A DNA stretch of 64,000 bases from the NCBI GenBank assembly GCA_936440205.1, contig OW387140.1, positions 29,819,659-29,883,658 of the forward strand. Direction: 5' to 3'. Numbering within the stretch: the stretch's first letter is position 1; each line of letters begins with the position of its first letter. The notes beneath the pieces were generated by a model. It was not told the DNA's origin. It did not search any database and saw only the letters and a list, made by a program, of their open reading frames with translations. The stretch is from Lepidonotus clava. Taxonomy: Eukaryota; Annelida; Polychaeta; Phyllodocida; Polynoidae. The position numbers were made by a program, and so were the translations under genes. Shown here in pieces: positions 59,377-64,000 of this stretch.

Positions 59377-61574
59377 ACGACTTATTTTATATAAATAGAA
59401 ATCATTTTATAGGCAAAGTGCCCTTGACAAAGCAAATATTTCTGCATTGTGAAATAAGTGCACAAAATAACCGATCTACAGATAGGTAACAGAAGAAAAT
59501 GTTAATATAAGGTAACAGCGCAGGGGCAGATCAAGAAATTGAAGAGGGTGGGGGGGCACAAACGTGATTGCACGGGGGAAGGGGGGCACCCAAACATGAT
59601 TTAACACGTCCGCCGATGCGATGCGAGTTGTGACAATTGATGTCACGAATTGGAGAATGAGATAATCGTTATATATTCGTTTTTGTCTTGTCTGGTTTTT
59701 GAAAACCAGTAGGCGTATCCTTGGCTGCAGTCTAGACAAGCTTACAGGCTATACACAATAACAATCTCCATATAAACAGCCCCTTTACTTTCTACGCCAT
59801 CTCCACAACACTAACAAGACTAATCATTCGGCCCCACTGCACTGCACAAGCCAGCCTTAATGCAGTTAAGCACATCTGAACCCTGGAGAAAATCACCACA
59901 AGAGATCTGTGGCCGGAATCACTCCAGGCTGGAGTGGTGATTGCTCCAGTGGCTGCGGGTCTCGACAGGAGAGGATTGAGTACTTTCTTTGGCCGGGATT
60001 GTGTAAAAAGGCTGGCGTGTACCTCCCTTATTAACCGACGCCCCTCTGTGGGGCTGATGAGGATCTGATAAGGGTGTGAGGCCCGGTTCACACTGCACAA
60101 TTGGCAGCAGGACGGTTTCAGATATATGTCCTTAACCCCCCCCCCCCCCCCCGCACACTTAGGTCTCTACAAACTCCAATTGGGGCAAAGCTTCAGGATA
60201 TAGGTACCGATGTGTTGAATGTATGTTTCCAAACAATCTAATGCAGCATTTTTTAATCCAAGTGCAAATTGCTGATATCCGTAGTCGCAGAGTATCAACT
60301 TGGCATTAGTTTTACAGTTCCTTTAGTTACAGACGTCTGCATAGATTACCGAAACACTTTGGCTCTGGTATAACAGTGTTTCAAATAAATACACACCATG
60401 GAGAAAACATGCTGCAGCCAGGAGTTTAGCATATGCGAGGACAAATGATACCAAAAATATGAAAATGTGTTAATTATCAAGTTAATTACAGGTCGTGGAA
60501 CATAGAAATGTAGAAGTTTATAAAAATTGCAATGACATGAATCATTCAGTATTTACTGAGGTGTATGATATCAAAATATAATTCTTGCAAAAAGAAATGA
60601 CTATTTACAAAATACTTTTGTAATCACAACTTTTGATTTCAAATTTAATGGTATTGTTTATCTGTTTGAAATTGGAATATCTTCAAGTTATATTTCACAA
60701 TATGATGTCAAGATTTTTTAGAGGAATCACAAAATCATTGTCTCCATGACAAACAAATTACCACCATTTGGTAAATCATGGGAAGAAAACATTCCATTGA
60801 AATTCCAAATCAGGACATTTCAGAATGGAACAGAATCTTAAGAAGTTAGCTTAATTGTACACATAAAGTTGGTCTAAGATAGTTTAACCACTATCTTTCA
60901 TAAAATCATTCATATCTCCTTAATTATTTGTCCTAGGGCATAGGATAAATCTCCCTCAGAGCATCCTTTCCCTGTGTTGAGTCACAGTCTCATAGATCTG
61001 TAATCATGAAGTTATATCATTAAGGCTCCAAAGATCATATTGATAATTGTTTCAAATGTGTCTCTGTGTTCATTTCAAGTCAAAACAGCTCGATCAAAAT
61101 GTTGAAATGGACTGCTCCTCTATTGTGAATATTAATGGATTTCCGACACATTCGCATTCTCATGGAATCAGGGTTGTCTTCTTATGTAACGGCCTGCTTA
61201 ATCTAATCACACTGAGGTAGGTTAGAACTTTGGCCAGCTGCCGCTTCCTGCCAATACTTTCTAGTCTCTCTCCAGTATACTATTTTTGATGCCATAGCAA
61301 TATTGCAATTATTTTCATGCCCTGTCACCAAAATGTTCTGGTTGAATCAATCGTTGTAAGATAGTTGATAAAGAAGGGATTGTCTTTCGCTATAGTACAA
61401 ATAACAGAAACCTGAGTCAGATTAGCCCTTGATTTAGAGTCAAATTGATACAAAAGCGCTACAGTGTTGTTGTTTATCTGTCAAAAATCGTGAAAAAGAA
61501 AAGAAAAGAAGAAGAAGAAGACTCAGCATTAGTTTATAGTTTTAAACAGGTTATCATAGAGCTAATAAATACAC
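59377..61574. other. Non-coding stretch
   Basis: No supported gene. Contains a C homopolymer near 60137-60152 and a purine-rich GAA/GAAAA microsatellite near 61493-61521. A 102-codon minus-strand frame at 59792-60100 has no recognisable content. Confidence 0.4.
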
Positions 61575-61717
61575 AGAACTAACCGAGGGTGCACGAAGCA
61601 ATAATTATTGCCCCGAGTCGAAGTGGATTTTGATGGTCGAGGGCTTTGCCCGAGACCATCAAAATGCACGAAGACGAGGGGAAATAATTATTGCTGAGTG
61701 CGCCCGAGGTTAGTTCT
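61575..61717. mobile_element. Foldback element with AGAACTAACC ends
   Basis: AGAACTAACC at the left pairs with GGTTAGTTCT at the right; the next blocks (GCAATAATTATTGCCCC / GGGGAAATAATTATTGC) and a central pair (TTTTGATGGTCGAGGGC / GCCCGAGACCATCAAAA) also fold, so nearly the whole unit is one long hairpin. Related GCAATAAT-type pieces recur at 62048-62095. Non-coding. Confidence 0.65.
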
Positions 61718-64000
61718 TGTTTTATTATATATCAAATACCCGCCAACGTTGAAGATACATGAATAAATAAGACGAAGTCTCTTTATTTACCTCCGTGCGT
61801 GGGCCGCGCCATTGCGACATGCGTTGAATGTGTCTCCTTGTTGGAGAGTTCTATATCCTTGCACTGCTGCGCCATCTGGCGTTTCATGTGCAAACTAGAT
61901 CGCAGGAGACCAAAGATGGCGGACAAGCAACGCTTTTGCCGAATTTGACGGTAAAATAAATTGATTTTACGTTGTTTTTTCAACAATTGAGACAAATTTG
62001 ACGTGGTTTGAGGATTGTTTACGTAGTTCCCACGCTGGCAAGCATCGTTATTGCCCCCACGGAGACTTGCAGGGCAATAATTTTTGATTATTCACCAGTG
62101 TGGCATAACGCCATCAGTTATTCCACCTTTGCTCGCGGGGCTGTACAATGCTGAAGGAATAGGTGCTACGAACTTGGTATATAATAAAGAGTCAGTCCAT
62201 TCTATGTGAAGGCAGCATAGGATTACCTCATCGAGTCCATATGCATAATCTACAAAGCCCGAAAGAGAACTAGGGAATTATTTCTGGCATGGATGGTTAC
62301 CATCTCCATAATCGACAATATCAGAATATAACAAGAGTGAGTCTAAATCTACATTATATTTATGGGCCTATGCATACAAAGACCGAAGGTTTAGGTATGA
62401 TAATATCCCCCACATCTTTGTCATCAAGAATTTTCACAAACAAAATGATATCTTCATGGGAATGTAACAGTATGATAATGTCCAGTCTGGATAGCGCATA
62501 TGGTTAACAAAATGAAAAAGTGGGAAAGATTGTGCCCCCCAGGGGTGGTGATTCTCAGTCAAGAAATTGGTACCAACTGTGGTCGGACTCTGAAGGTCCC
62601 GAGCTGTAGCTGTGAATCGCCAAATTGGCTTAAAAAGAAAGGCTATCAAATTATTAAACCCCATTTAAATAGCTAAAAATGACATGAGATCTTTCTTACC
62701 AGATAATAAGGCAATTGCATACTATTCAATTTAATGGTAATGCCTCTCAATCTAACTATCAGTTCTGAAATAAAAATTGAAGAAGACGTGTGTTGATGAA
62801 TGCTCTTTGAGAGGGGCGGTCTATAGGCTATCCTGAAAAAGAGGGCCTGCCAGAGTATAAGTGTCACAAAATAAGGGGGCTGTACTTTCGTAGTTGGTGT
62901 CCTCATTCAGAGTTTGAGTACCCCTACCCCGCGGGGGCAGGGGTCGCAGCACCAGTTGCAAACGGATTATTCTATATCATGCATAAAAATCCGCCTGCAA
63001 TGCATGCAGTATATGACTTACAGGCCAAGATCCATCTTCACTCTGCAAACATGTAACAGCAGAGCTCCTCTTGTCATAGGGTAAGCACAGCATAAGCTCT
63101 TTGCACCATTATGTCAAGTATATTTACTGTCCTACTGAATTTCGGCGCGCCACCTGCTGTCGAGATGACTGTAGACGCCCATCGCGTGACGGCGTCCCTG
63201 GGCTGGTTAGATAAGCTCCCACCAGAGGGAATATCAGGGTATACACGGAAATAGCATAAAGAGTTATGTCACGTAGTCTGTTTACTTCCTATTGGCTCTC
63301 TGGCTGTATATATCTTTGTGTGTATAAAGAAATATGCAGCAACTGTTCGCTTGGATTCTCTCATATAGGCTGTTTGCATAGGGGCACAGTTCAGTTTGCA
63401 TATGGGTTATTAGTATGTTGCAGTCAGTTACTCCTATAGTAAGGTTGTAAAAACCCAGCGAGAGCCCTGGGTTCTTTGTTCGCCCAACACGGAAAAAATA
63501 TAACAACTGCCTCAAAATAGTTACAATCTGAAAAGTATCCTCTTATCACACATTCCCAAAGTGGTGATAATCATATCGGTTAAAGGTTATATGAAAAGCA
63601 ATACAAAATATAGATGGCAAAGATTAATAAACATTTAGCTAATGTACACAAAGTATCATGAGACATTGATTCATCTGTTTCAAGCCAAAGGAATATATCC
63701 CCAAGGAGATCGATAGGTGCCCTCAAACGACAACAAACACAATCCTTTATGATTCGTATAGGGGCCTATTTTGTAGAGAAATCGATACAGCACAAGGCCT
63801 CGACATGTATCAATGGTGCAATAAGAAGTAGGTATGGTAGTGGGCCGGGTGAATCTCCAGGTCAGCCCCTGGAGAAGTGTCAAACGGAGTGGGCGCTGAG
63901 GCCATACCCACTGAGGTCACAGCTTTGTTTGCCATCCGCCGACGCCCTCATCGGACTATCCTCCAGAGGGTGTAGTCAGGGGAGGAAAAAAGGTCTCTGG
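61718..64000. other. Non-coding right end of the window
   Basis: Small frames only (at most 77 codons), none with a recognised domain. The block at 61720-62190 may be part of a longer repeat that includes the foldback unit. Nothing else that I can support. Confidence 0.4.

Noticed and set aside
59792-60100. 102-aa minus-strand frame that could be a small gene or SINE
   Set aside because: No recognisable protein motif, and no tRNA-type A and B boxes or tail for a SINE.

Overview
The window is animal nuclear DNA. Its genes are split by many short GT-AG introns, it carries two Ty3/gypsy-type LTR elements and several short inverted-repeat (MITE-like) elements, and non-coding DNA is AT-rich with microsatellites. 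The gene content (a metabotropic-glutamate-receptor-like class C GPCR and two ankyrin-kinase-KEN proteins) and the repeat style suggest a marine invertebrate such as an invertebrate deuterostome or a lophotrochozoan. The sequence alone does not settle the lineage.

Layout. 1-11.3 kb: an old, broken Ty3/gypsy element with gag, pol and a fusion-type envelope part, plus two antisense proline/serine-rich ORFs between pol and env. 11.3-16.8 kb: no intact gene, with traces of decayed retroelement. 16.8-21.6 kb, minus strand: a two-exon class C GPCR (858 aa) followed by a damaged tandem copy of its last 3' end; its intron holds a TTAA-flanked MITE. 22.2-22.8 kb: a foldback element and GC-rich palindromes. 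23.0-31.0 kb: a young, apparently whole Ty3/gypsy element on the minus strand with 764/782-bp LTRs, and a solo LTR of the same family separated from it by an 18-bp AT run. 31-34.5 kb: mostly non-coding, with one possible helicase-like exon relic. 34.5-57.8 kb: two large head-to-head genes. 57.8-64 kb: non-coding, with two inverted-repeat elements.

The centre of interest is the head-to-head pair at 34525-47138 (minus) and 47506-57788 (plus), separated by only 367 bp. By eye I resolved 18 coding exons in each, all with GT-AG borders and compatible phases, giving about 1815 and 1374 aa. Both proteins have the same order: N-terminal module, single-exon ankyrin repeats, an alpha-helical region, a Lys-rich coiled coil and long low-complexity linker, a kinase-like domain, and a C-terminal KEN domain. 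This is the ANK-kinase-KEN architecture of vertebrate RNase L (with IRE1 as the other KEN protein). Both KEN domains keep the structural Trp and Asp but have replaced the Arg and His needed for RNA cleavage in RNase L and IRE1. One kinase domain looks dead and the other keeps its catalytic residues. The shared promoter has three perfect TGACGTCA sites, a kappaB-like site, a CCAAT box and E2F-like sites. I infer a co-regulated pair of stress or immune sensors or scaffolds that have probably lost nuclease activity. That is a hypothesis from sequence only.
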